From: Pseudomonas protegens
Lineage (GTDB): Bacteria; Pseudomonadota; Gammaproteobacteria; Pseudomonadales; Pseudomonadaceae
Direction of reading: 5' to 3'
Length of the DNA stretch: 64,000 nt
Assembly: GCF_003363755.1 (NCBI RefSeq)
Contig: NZ_CP031396.1
Coordinates: 3,504,501-3,568,500, forward strand
Shown: piece by piece, positions 40,127 through 46,486 of the stretch
Position numbering within the stretch: position 1 is the first letter of the stretch
How the letters are laid out: every line of letters starts with the position of its first letter
Translations under genes and position numbers: made by a program
Notes under the pieces: model-generated
Database searches by the model: none
What the model was told of the DNA's origin: nothing
Seen by the model: the letters and a program-made list of their open reading frames with translations, nothing else

Positions 40127-41670
40127 CGGGCAGCAAGCCCATCAAGAACATCCAGCGTTGTGAAGCGGTAGCTGTCGATTAAAGGGCTATTTTCCTCGGC
40201 CATTTTTTGTGGCCATGCCCCCATATCTATTCTGGGAACCAGGTAATAGTCCCGCACCTGCAGATTTGTGTGCTCCATGCGAACAGCAATCGTGATATCT
40301 GGCGCCAAGCTGTTGTCGAATCTGAGCTTCCAGCGAAGAGTTCCTATAGGTGTCGCCTGGCAGCGCGCTATGACCACTGACGCCGTCCACTCACCGTTGA
40401 TGGTCAGTAGGTCATTTTTAGGATTGGGCTCGACCTGGGCTCCGACTTGCTTCAGGTGTTTGACAACATCTTCAAGAACCGTCGGATGCAACTGTCTTAT
40501 GGAGCGATTGATCTCCAAATATCGATAGTCTCTGTCGGGTGTATAACCGATAAGTGTGTATGCACGTAAAAGCCCGCCGAATCTGCTTATATAGGTAGTG
40601 CTAGACGGCATGTTGTCCTGCTCATCGATGAGCATTCCGGACAATAAACCCGCCCGTTTCAACAGAGTACGAAGCAGTTCCAACATTTGCGCATCGTCCA
40701 GGCGATGTGAGCGCTGCAAGATTATTTCGCGAACGACCGCAAACACCTCCAGCGAGACAATTCCCTGGAATGCTCCATCACAGCGAACCCACCTGTCGGG
40801 TGGGTTGCGACTGATGCGGTTACGTAGCTTGGAGGACGTTTTGTTGTAGACATTGTTACCGATGTATTTTTCGTTGGTCAGCACTTGGTGGATGCTGCCC
40901 CGGCTCCAAGGACGGTTAAAGTCGGTGATCAGCCCTTCAGCATTGAGTGCGTTGGCGATCTCACGTTCGTTCATTTTGTCGTGGACGAATTGATGGTAGA
41001 TGCGCTGAACTACCTCAATTTCCGCCTCGGGCCCAGGAATCAAAATGACCCTGTCGGTCTGGATGCTCTTCTGCTGGCCCCTTGAGAGTTCTGCCTTGAA
41101 TTCGTTTTTCTCGTCGATCAATGCACGACGTAATCCATATCCTGCTGGCCCACCTTGGTGAAACCCCTTTTCGACCAGGCGGCACTGACCAGCGAAAACT
41201 TTTTGGGATAGCTCTCGGCTGTACTCCCCTGCCATGGATCGTTTGATGCCTTTGTAAATTGTTGCCAAAGGCGAACCGTCGTTTTCGAATGGCTCTGCGC
41301 AATACACAACCTTGATGCCTGAGCTAGTGCAAAGATACTCATAGTGGGCGCTTTCGTCCGTGTTCTGAAAGCGTCCCCACCGACTGACGTCATAGACAAG
41401 AATGACTTGGAATTGGGTATGTCCGGTCTGGACGTCGTCTAGCAGCCTGCGCAGAGCATCACGACCGCCGATGTCCAGGCCGCTTTTCCCTTCGTCTCGG
41501 TAAGTTGTGATGATTTCCATGCCATGGCTCATTGCGTATGCATGGATGGCTGCTGATTGGTTTTCGGTAGAGTACCGTTGGTGATCAGTGGACATGCGAA
41601 CGTACTCTGCAGCCGGTACCAAGCTATCAGAGCGGTCTGTTGAATTTGTCCGCATGGATGGAGAGGGCAA
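40099..41670 (-). CDS. large serine recombinase
   Basis: 523-aa site-specific recombinase. The N-terminal resolvase domain has the catalytic Ser27 in YVRMSTDHQ, then YRDEGKSGLDIGGRDAL and DVSRWGRFQNTDE. A recombinase domain follows (PGPEAEIEVVQRIYHQFVHDK split at about residue 215, and LTNEKYIGNNVYNK). The C-terminal half is family-specific and not recognised. Heads a recombinase-ParB-ParB operon. Within a Tn7-like element it could be a separately acquired module or a resolution/integration system. Confidence 0.88.
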   Translation of the reverse strand: MPSPSMRTNSTDRSDSLVPAAEYVRMSTDHQRYSTENQSAAIHAYAMSHGMEIITTYRDEGKSGLDIGGRDALRRLLDDVQTGHTQFQVILVYDVSRWGRFQNTDESAHYEYLCTSSGIKVVYCAEPFENDGSPLATIYKGIKRSMAGEYSRELSQKVFAGQCRLVEKGFHQGGPAGYGLRRALIDEKNEFKAELSRGQQKSIQTDRVILIPGPEAEIEVVQRIYHQFVHDKMNEREIANALNAEGLITDFNRPWSRGSIHQVLTNEKYIGNNVYNKTSSKLRNRISRNPPDRWVRCDGAFQGIVSLEVFAVVREIILQRSHRLDDAQMLELLRTLLKRAGLLSGMLIDEQDNMPSSTTYISRFGGLLRAYTLIGYTPDRDYRYLEINRSIRQLHPTVLEDVVKHLKQVGAQVEPNPKNDLLTINGEWTASVVIARCQATPIGTLRWKLRFDNSLAPDITIAVRMEHTNLQVRDYYLVPRIDMGAWPQKMAEENSPLIDSYRFTTLDVLDGLAARCSLKEACQ

Positions 41671-42014
41671 TAGGCCTCCTCTAGACCAGAGAAGGCTGGC
41701 CCATTCGATTCAGCCTAGCGACGCTTTATTACGTGATGGTGACGGAGCAGGAGTATCTGCCCAGACTAGCGGCTCCTCTTCTATGCTTTCGGCCAGCGTA
41801 GATCGTCATGGATCAGCTGACATGGCTGTATTTATGTACAGTTATGGGGTGGAGGTGAGTGTGAGGGCTGACAGTTACAAGTTGCCGAAAGAGACTTGTA
41901 TTAACTCAATAAGACGTACTTGAACAAGTGAGTTATATAGTTTAAATTTATATTCTCTTTTGACAAATTGTCAATTCACCGAATTTTAAAATCGTTGTTC
42001 ATTTCCATGGCGTC
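41671..42014. other. 344-bp non-coding stretch between the recombinase and the right-end repeats
   Basis: It should hold the recombinase promoter. The right two-thirds become AT-rich (41930-41990). TTGACAAATTGTCAA at 41960-41974 is a perfect 15-bp palindrome about 290 bp upstream of the recombinase start, a candidate operator or recombinase site. No gene seen. Confidence 0.5.
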
Positions 42015-42140
42015 TAACTTTGGCCAAAAATAGGTTTCCGCACTTTAACTTCTTCCAATAGGAAGATTAACTTTGCCCAAACGTGCCGTATACCTCTGAT
42101 ATTTCAATCTGTCAAAGTCGGTTAACTTTGCCCACCTACA
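42015..42140 (+). repeat. right transposon end with terminal repeat and TnsB-type sites
   Basis: TTAACTTTGCCCA occurs identically at 42067-42079 and 42122-42134, and TAACTTTGGCCA at 42015-42026. The last 18 bp (42123-42140) are the exact complement of the left terminus. Spacing is about 55 bp, unlike the 20-bp spacing on the left, giving the asymmetry seen in Tn7-type ends. CCAGC follows at 42141-42145. Confidence 0.9.
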
Positions 42141-42159
42141 CCAGCGACACAGCTGACAA

Positions 42160-42193
42160 TAAAAAGGCCGACGCTTGCGTTGGCCTTTTTTAT
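42160..42193 (+). terminator. native gyrB terminator, displaced 24 kb by the transposon
   Basis: AAAAAGGCCGACGC and GCGTTGGCCTTTTTT form a long stem around a TT loop, with a T run. With the element removed, it would start about 20 bp after the gyrB stop, so it is almost certainly the original gyrB terminator. Confidence 0.85.
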
Positions 42194-42260
42194 TGGCAGA
42201 TTGTTCAATCCCTCATCCATAACGATTTGCGTTTTTATCCGCACAAGGCAGTCATGGCAA

Positions 42261-42665
42261 ATGCTCAAGAAAATCATTGAAGATGAATATGCCGGTAATC
42301 GTTGTCACACCCATGAGTGGTTGAACCCCGACTCGACGCAGGTGCTGTCCGCGTTCAACCGCCTGGACGGAAAGGCCTTCAGCTCGACGGTTTTTTTCTT
42401 CAGCGACCAGACCCTGATGCATATCGGGGGCGGTGCGGCCGATCAGTATGTGGTCTTTATCGCCCAGGACGTCGATCAATCGTTGCAGACCCTGCTCAGC
42501 GCAGACAGTCCTGACGATCAGCAGGTTGAGTTGTTCGCCGGCGGCCAGTCCGGCAGTTACCCTCGGTATCAGTGTGTGGTTAAAGAGCGAGCGAGACAGG
42601 CCCTGGCTTATTTCTCGGCCTATGGCTCGGCTGATCCCGATCTGGCCTGGGAAGTGGAAGGCTAA
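42261..42665 (+). CDS. Imm1-like immunity protein
   Basis: 134 aa from MLKKIIEDEYAGNRCHTHEW. The pattern LMHIGGGAADQYVVFIA, ELFAGGQSGSYPRYQCV, ALAYFSAYGSADPDLAWEVEG resembles the Imm1 family, which protects against polymorphic nuclease-type toxins. No toxin gene is adjacent. It is the first of four small genes on the plus strand. Confidence 0.65.
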   Translation: MLKKIIEDEYAGNRCHTHEWLNPDSTQVLSAFNRLDGKAFSSTVFFFSDQTLMHIGGGAADQYVVFIAQDVDQSLQTLLSADSPDDQQVELFAGGQSGSYPRYQCVVKERARQALAYFSAYGSADPDLAWEVEG

Positions 42666-42687
42666 CTGGACAATAAGGACGTTGACC

Positions 42688-42963
42688 TTGGCAGGTACAA
42701 GCAGCCACCTATGCGATGAAGCACGCTTCCCCATCGCCTGGCGTTTCAATGCCGCAGATTGTGGTCTGAGTGCTGACGATAAACAGCGCGTTGTACGGTT
42801 TGATCAGGCAGAGTCACAGGTGCCGTGGGACCGGTTCATTCCAGTGCCCAGCCTGTTTCAATGCCATGAAAAAACCACGCTGGATTTTGCCCAGCGCGGA
42901 GAGTCGTCATTGTTCTTCGAGCGGCGGCTGGGCCCGGCCAGGCTCTTTTCACCCTTTTTTTAA
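42688..42963 (+). CDS. small hypothetical protein in the immunity-like cluster
   Basis: About 91 aa from a TTG with AAGGA 8 bp upstream (AAGGACGTTGACC TTG). It reads LAGTSSHLCDEARFPIAW at the start and RRLGPARLFSPFF at the end. No family recognised. Start uncertain, but spacing between neighbours (23 bp either side) supports a real gene. Confidence 0.45.
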   Translation: MAGTSSHLCDEARFPIAWRFNAADCGLSADDKQRVVRFDQAESQVPWDRFIPVPSLFQCHEKTTLDFAQRGESSLFFERRLGPARLFSPFF

Positions 42964-42988
42964 AACAGCAATTGCTCGGAAATTTGTT

Positions 42989-43474
42989 ATGGATGATGAA
43001 AACCAGGAAATATCGATCCGGGTTGTTGCGGGGCAGAACAGCCACGGCCCGGTCTATGAGCCGCTGCATGTACGGCGGCTCGATGAGGACAGTTACGAGA
43101 TTCTCTACTCACCGGGGCTGACGCTGAACCTGGCCAAGGGCGACATCATTTCAATCAAGGACCCCCAGGCCCCCGCCGTGGTGCTCAAGCGAGGCGGCAA
43201 CTTCTGCATCCACATTTATGCGGATCACATTCCTGAAGAACATATCGTTGCCCTGGCGGCGGATGTGGCGAGCGAATTGGGCGGCATGCTCGACGGGCGC
43301 TACAAGGGCAATCTGACATTGTCGGTGCCGGCGCGAAACGGCATGGACAACATCGCCCGGTTCTTCAACCGCTTCCGCGAGACCACGGGCATCGAGTGGT
43401 ACTACGCCAACATCTATAAAAACCTCGATGACACCGATGACGAGACCTTGCTCAATTGGTGGCTGGAGCAATGA
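42989..43474 (+). CDS. DUF4265-like protein
   Basis: 161 aa from MDDENQEISIRVVAGQ. The segment YEILYSPGLTLNLAKGDIIS followed by AVVLKRGGNFCIHIYADHI matches the DUF4265 pattern, found beside immunity genes. The final TGA overlaps the next ATG (ATGA). Role unknown; association with contact-dependent toxins is inference. Confidence 0.65.
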   Translation: MDDENQEISIRVVAGQNSHGPVYEPLHVRRLDEDSYEILYSPGLTLNLAKGDIISIKDPQAPAVVLKRGGNFCIHIYADHIPEEHIVALAADVASELGGMLDGRYKGNLTLSVPARNGMDNIARFFNRFRETTGIEWYYANIYKNLDDTDDETLLNWWLEQ

Positions 43475-43791
43475 ACGAAAGACAGCAGCTTATCTGTGAA
43501 CGCTACGACCTCGCCCCCCAGGCACCGGAGCCGATGATTGCACTGGCCACCGGTTCCCTGGCGCAGTCGCCCATCTATGGCACCCGGGTCGAGTTGCCGG
43601 AGAACGGCACGATCAGTTGGTTTATCCACTGCGGCGAACATTCCACAGCCGTGGATTTCTACCAGCCCCTGTGCGCCGAGCACCTGCCCGAGCTGTTGCC
43701 AGAGGTGATCGATTACCTCTATCTGCCGAGCGGGGCGCGTTTCATCATCGATCGCGCCGGCTATGAAGATGTCTGGCAGGACCCGCAGTGA
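43471..43791 (+). CDS. Imm33-like immunity protein
   Basis: 106 aa. IALATGSLAQSPIYGTRVE, ISWFIHCGEHS, FYQPLCAEHLPELLPEVI and LPSGARFIIDRAGYEDVWQD resemble the Imm33-like family from memory. Translation is coupled to the preceding gene through ATGA. Last gene of the cluster, converging with the response regulator. Confidence 0.55.
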   Translation: MNERQQLICERYDLAPQAPEPMIALATGSLAQSPIYGTRVELPENGTISWFIHCGEHSTAVDFYQPLCAEHLPELLPEVIDYLYLPSGARFIIDRAGYEDVWQDPQ

Positions 43792-43818
43792 TTTCAAGCC
43801 GCTTTTGACGGCAAGCAG

Positions 43819-44547
43819 TCAGTTGCCCTGCTCGTCAGGTGACGTGACACTTTCCAGCCGGTAGCCGTAGCCGTAGATCGTCAGCAACTGCCAGCCACGG
43901 TCCGCGGTCAGTCCGAGCTTGTTGCGCAGACGGTAGATGTGGGTATCCAGGGGCCGTGAGGAAACCATTTCTTCGTGGGTCCAGAAACGCTCGTACAGGT
44001 ACTCCCGGGACAGCGGCCGGCCCAGGTTGGCGAACAGGCAGCGGGCCAGGCGGTACTCGCGCTCGGTCAGGCTGATGGGGGCACCGGCGCGGGTGACGGT
44101 CAGTTCGGCGTCATCGAAACTCAAGTCATTGAAGGTCAGGACCTCCTCGCTGCTGCTGCGCTGCAGGCCGTGGCGGCGCAGCACCGCATTGACCCGGGCC
44201 TTGAGTTCGTTGGGACGAAAAGGCTTGCTCAGGTAGTCATCGGCGCCGGTGTTCAGGGCCTGGACGATATCGCTCTCGGCATCACGGCTGGTGAGCATGA
44301 TGGCCGCCGGAGGCGAGTCCATGTGCTCGCGGGTCCAGCGCAGCAACGACAGGCCGCTGAGGTCTGGCACTTGCCAGTCGAGAATCAGCAGGTCGAAGGT
44401 TTCCCGCCGCAGTTGGCGTAACAGGTCCTCTCCCCGTTCGAAACGGTGCAGGGTCCAGGACTGTTCGCCCGGGCCGGGCATTTCTCGCAGTGTCTGTTCC
44501 ACCCGTGCCAGTTCTGCGGGTTCGTCATCCAGTATTGCGACACGCAT
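43819..44547 (-). CDS. OmpR-family response regulator
   Basis: 242 aa. The receiver domain has acidic DD at 7-8, phospho-acceptor Asp57 (LLILDWQVPD), Thr/Ser in IMLTSRD and Lys in YLSKPF. A C-terminal winged helix (SLTEREYRLARCLFANLGR; DTHIYRLRNKLG; YGYGYRL) binds DNA. No kinase is directly beside it, but a CHASE2 histidine kinase lies 2 kb away across a divergent promoter region, and the two probably pair. Confidence 0.92.
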   Translation of the reverse strand: MRVAILDDEPAELARVEQTLREMPGPGEQSWTLHRFERGEDLLRQLRRETFDLLILDWQVPDLSGLSLLRWTREHMDSPPAAIMLTSRDAESDIVQALNTGADDYLSKPFRPNELKARVNAVLRRHGLQRSSSEEVLTFNDLSFDDAELTVTRAGAPISLTEREYRLARCLFANLGRPLSREYLYERFWTHEEMVSSRPLDTHIYRLRNKLGLTADRGWQLLTIYGYGYRLESVTSPDEQGN

Positions 44548-44693
44548 GCAAGGCCGTTCCTTCTGGTTCGAGAGTGCCCGAGGCAGCCGCTTGTGCGCTG
44601 GGGGCTGGGGGAAGTTTAGGTGTCTTGGCTGATTCTGAACAATTGTGGCGAATTGCTCTTGAGCCCCCGGTCCCTCGGTACGCTGATATCAAA

Positions 44694-44733
44694 TAGCCGG
44701 TAAGGCCCCCGGAGCACGGGTGCCTGCCGGCTA
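44694..44733 (+). promoter_or_regulatory. long hairpin in the leader of the FecR/CHASE2 gene set
   Basis: TAGCCGG at 44694-44700 and CCGGCTA at 44727-44733, extended inside by AGGC/GCCT, form a stable stem about 45 bp before the next start codon. No T run follows, so a leader-RNA structure is likelier than a terminator. Confidence 0.4.
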
Positions 44734-44777
44734 CTGCAGCAGCACGATACCGGCTCGCACAAGCAAGGAAAAGAACC

Positions 44778-45068
44778 ATGGGGAACATGCTAAGGAAAGG
44801 CCAGGTCGCGCTGGTCAGAATATTCAGCGGCGACGACCCGGTGCGCCTCTTCAGCTTGATGCTGGCTGCTTATCTGGGGATAAGTGCCAGTGCATTGCCT
44901 TCGTTGACCTGCCCCCGCTATCAGGCAACAAGCGTCGATGGCTACCAGCCGACGGCGGTCTTGCCCGTCAGCCGTGACTCGACCCTGACCCTGGACGCCG
45001 AACCGGTGATAGGGCGGATAGCCCTGCCTTCGACTCAGCAGCAACCCGCGCCGCGGTGGGTCTTCTAA
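44778..45068 (+). CDS. small hypothetical protein with one membrane-like segment
   Basis: 96 aa, starting MGNMLRKGQVALVRIFSGDD, with AAGGAAAAG 7 bp upstream. A moderately hydrophobic stretch (FSLMLAAYLGISASALPSL) lies near residues 25-43. No family recognised. It precedes the FecR gene on the same strand after 401 bp. Confidence 0.55.
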   Translation: MGNMLRKGQVALVRIFSGDDPVRLFSLMLAAYLGISASALPSLTCPRYQATSVDGYQPTAVLPVSRDSTLTLDAEPVIGRIALPSTQQQPAPRWVF

Positions 45069-45469
45069 GAGGACGCGGCGATGATTCTGAACAAATATTG
45101 CAAATCCGTCGCAGCCTCTCGGCCAGCGTTACATTGCTCCTCGCTGAGTGGCACACGGGGGCACCTGGAAGTGCTCCGACACAGGGAGTGTCAACCGCCA
45201 GGCTGGCGGCACAACGCGCGCTTGCGTGCGTCGTTGAAGGGGAATACAGGGAGTGCCTCCTCAGGACTTTGGGCCGGGCGACCTGTCGCCTCGGTTCCGA
45301 CACAGGGACGTGTCACTTTCTTCGCTCCCTGTGCGCTTCCCTCCCGGTTCCGACCCGTCCTCTCTCCTCTGGGCGACGCCGCGCAGCGTCCGGCTTTCTG
45401 CCCACGCGCTGCCTCAGGTATGGTGCGTAGGATTTCGCCGTGGTTTTCCCAAAGGCTCAAAGCATATTC
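45069..45469. other. 401-bp intergenic region with two related hairpins
   Basis: GACACAGGGAGTGTC (45178-45192) and GACACAGGGACGTGTC (45299-45314) are near-identical short hairpins of form GACAC-loop-GTGTC, both preceded by CTCCGA/TTCCGA. The region shows no convincing coding signal despite long open frames caused by high GC. It may encode a leader RNA, protein-binding sites or a small RNA. Confidence 0.45.
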
Positions 45470-46468
45470 ATGAATGACCTCTGCCCTTCTCCGTCCGTTG
45501 GCCGGTTGCAGGTGGCGTGCGCCGCATTGCTGCTAGCGGGTCTGATCCTGCCATCGTGCGCCGTGCAGGCTGCCCCGCAACGCCTTCCCTATATAGATGA
45601 CAACCAGCAATGCCGTGGCCAGCCCTTGCCGGCTACCGTCGAGCATCTGACGGGTGATGCCTGGAAACTGGATGCCAAGGGCCGCGAGGTGGCCCTGGAA
45701 GAAGGCATGAGCATCGATGAGAAAGAAGGGGTGAAAACCTCGCCATCGGCTTTCGTCAGCCTGTCCCTTGGGGATGGTTCGCGAGTGGTGTTGCCCTCCA
45801 GTTCCCAGGTCACCCTGCAACTCAATACGCAATACAGCATTCCTCAGGTGGTCCTGGAACAGGGGCAGATCGAGTCCTATGTGATCAAGCGCAACAGTGA
45901 CCACGACCGCTTCCAGATCGTGACCCCCGTGGGCGTGTTGGGGGTACGAGGGACTCACTTCCGGGTGCGTAATGACGATCAGCAATCCCTGGTGGAGGTG
46001 CTCAACGGCCAGGTGGCGGTGAGCCGCGAAGACGAGCCGCCGAGCAAGGCTGCTCAACGTACCGGCAAGCGCGTTGTGGATAAACCTGCAGGTCCGCGGC
46101 CAGGGGAAGTCCAGGTCATGGCGCGCCAGGGTTTGCGCATTCAGAAGCAGGGCGAGCTCAAACCGGTGGAACTGCTGGCCGCGCCCCGACTGCTGGGGCA
46201 GGCCGGACAAACCGGCGCCCTGCCCGTCTGGCAACTGATCCTGCAACCGTTGCCGGGTGCCCGTCGCTATCGGGCCCAGGTGGCCACCGACAAGGATTTC
46301 CTCAACATCAAGCAGGAACAGTTCTCCAGCACCCCGGAAGTGAACTTCACTGGCCTGAAGGCGTTTTTCTATCATGTACGGCTCTCGGCGTTCGATGAGC
46401 ATGGCCTGGAAGGAGAAACCGGGGTCTATGACATCTTCTACTACCCCAGGACCACTCGTGTTCAATAA
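45470..46468 (+). CDS. periplasmic FecR-domain protein
   Basis: 332 aa. Signal peptide (VACAALLLAGLILPSCAVQA) at about residues 13-32, which could also be read as a lipoprotein-like signal around the Cys. The FecR domain covers about 65-185: FVSLSLGDGSRVVLPSSSQV and TPVGVLGVRGTHFRV. The C-terminal third has a fibronectin-like pattern (YRAQVATDKDF). It lies 18 bp before a CHASE2 kinase gene; FecR-CHASE2 pairs are common, suggesting that the FecR protein feeds the sensor. Confidence 0.85.
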   Translation: MNDLCPSPSVGRLQVACAALLLAGLILPSCAVQAAPQRLPYIDDNQQCRGQPLPATVEHLTGDAWKLDAKGREVALEEGMSIDEKEGVKTSPSAFVSLSLGDGSRVVLPSSSQVTLQLNTQYSIPQVVLEQGQIESYVIKRNSDHDRFQIVTPVGVLGVRGTHFRVRNDDQQSLVEVLNGQVAVSREDEPPSKAAQRTGKRVVDKPAGPRPGEVQVMARQGLRIQKQGELKPVELLAAPRLLGQAGQTGALPVWQLILQPLPGARRYRAQVATDKDFLNIKQEQFSSTPEVNFTGLKAFFYHVRLSAFDEHGLEGETGVYDIFYYPRTTRVQ

Positions 46469-46486
46469 GCCGTCGGCAGACCGTCG

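Larger units (their letters stand above)
18144..42140 (+). mobile_element. complete Tn7-like transposon (TnsABC-TniQ) inserted just after gyrB, carrying defence genes
   Basis: Both ends are visible. The left end TGTAGGTGGGCAAAGTTA (18144-18161) is the exact reverse complement of 42123-42140. A 5-bp target duplication CCAGC lies at 18139-18143 and 42141-42145. Inside are tnsA, tnsB, tnsC and a 640-aa TniQ/TnsD-like protein, all in one rightward operon. Cargo on the left is a type I RM system, a methylase-like fusion, Kiwa and unknown genes. Cargo on the right is two small genes and a serine recombinase/ParB operon. TGT...ACA termini, 5-bp duplication and TnsA endonuclease define the Tn7-like class. 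Total 23,997 bp. Confidence 0.96.

Noticed and set aside
18144..42140. Classic Tn7 at attTn7 (glmS)
   Set aside because: No glmS nearby; TnsC is short and TniQ-type, and the insertion is after gyrB, so it is Tn7-like rather than Tn7.
18144..42140. CRISPR array or cas genes for guide-directed transposition
   Set aside because: No regularly spaced repeats and no Cas-like proteins were found in the element.
45081..45473. Overlapping plus-strand open frames before fecR
   Set aside because: Arg/Ser/Pro-rich translations without ribosome sites, which conflict with one another and overlap the hairpin region.
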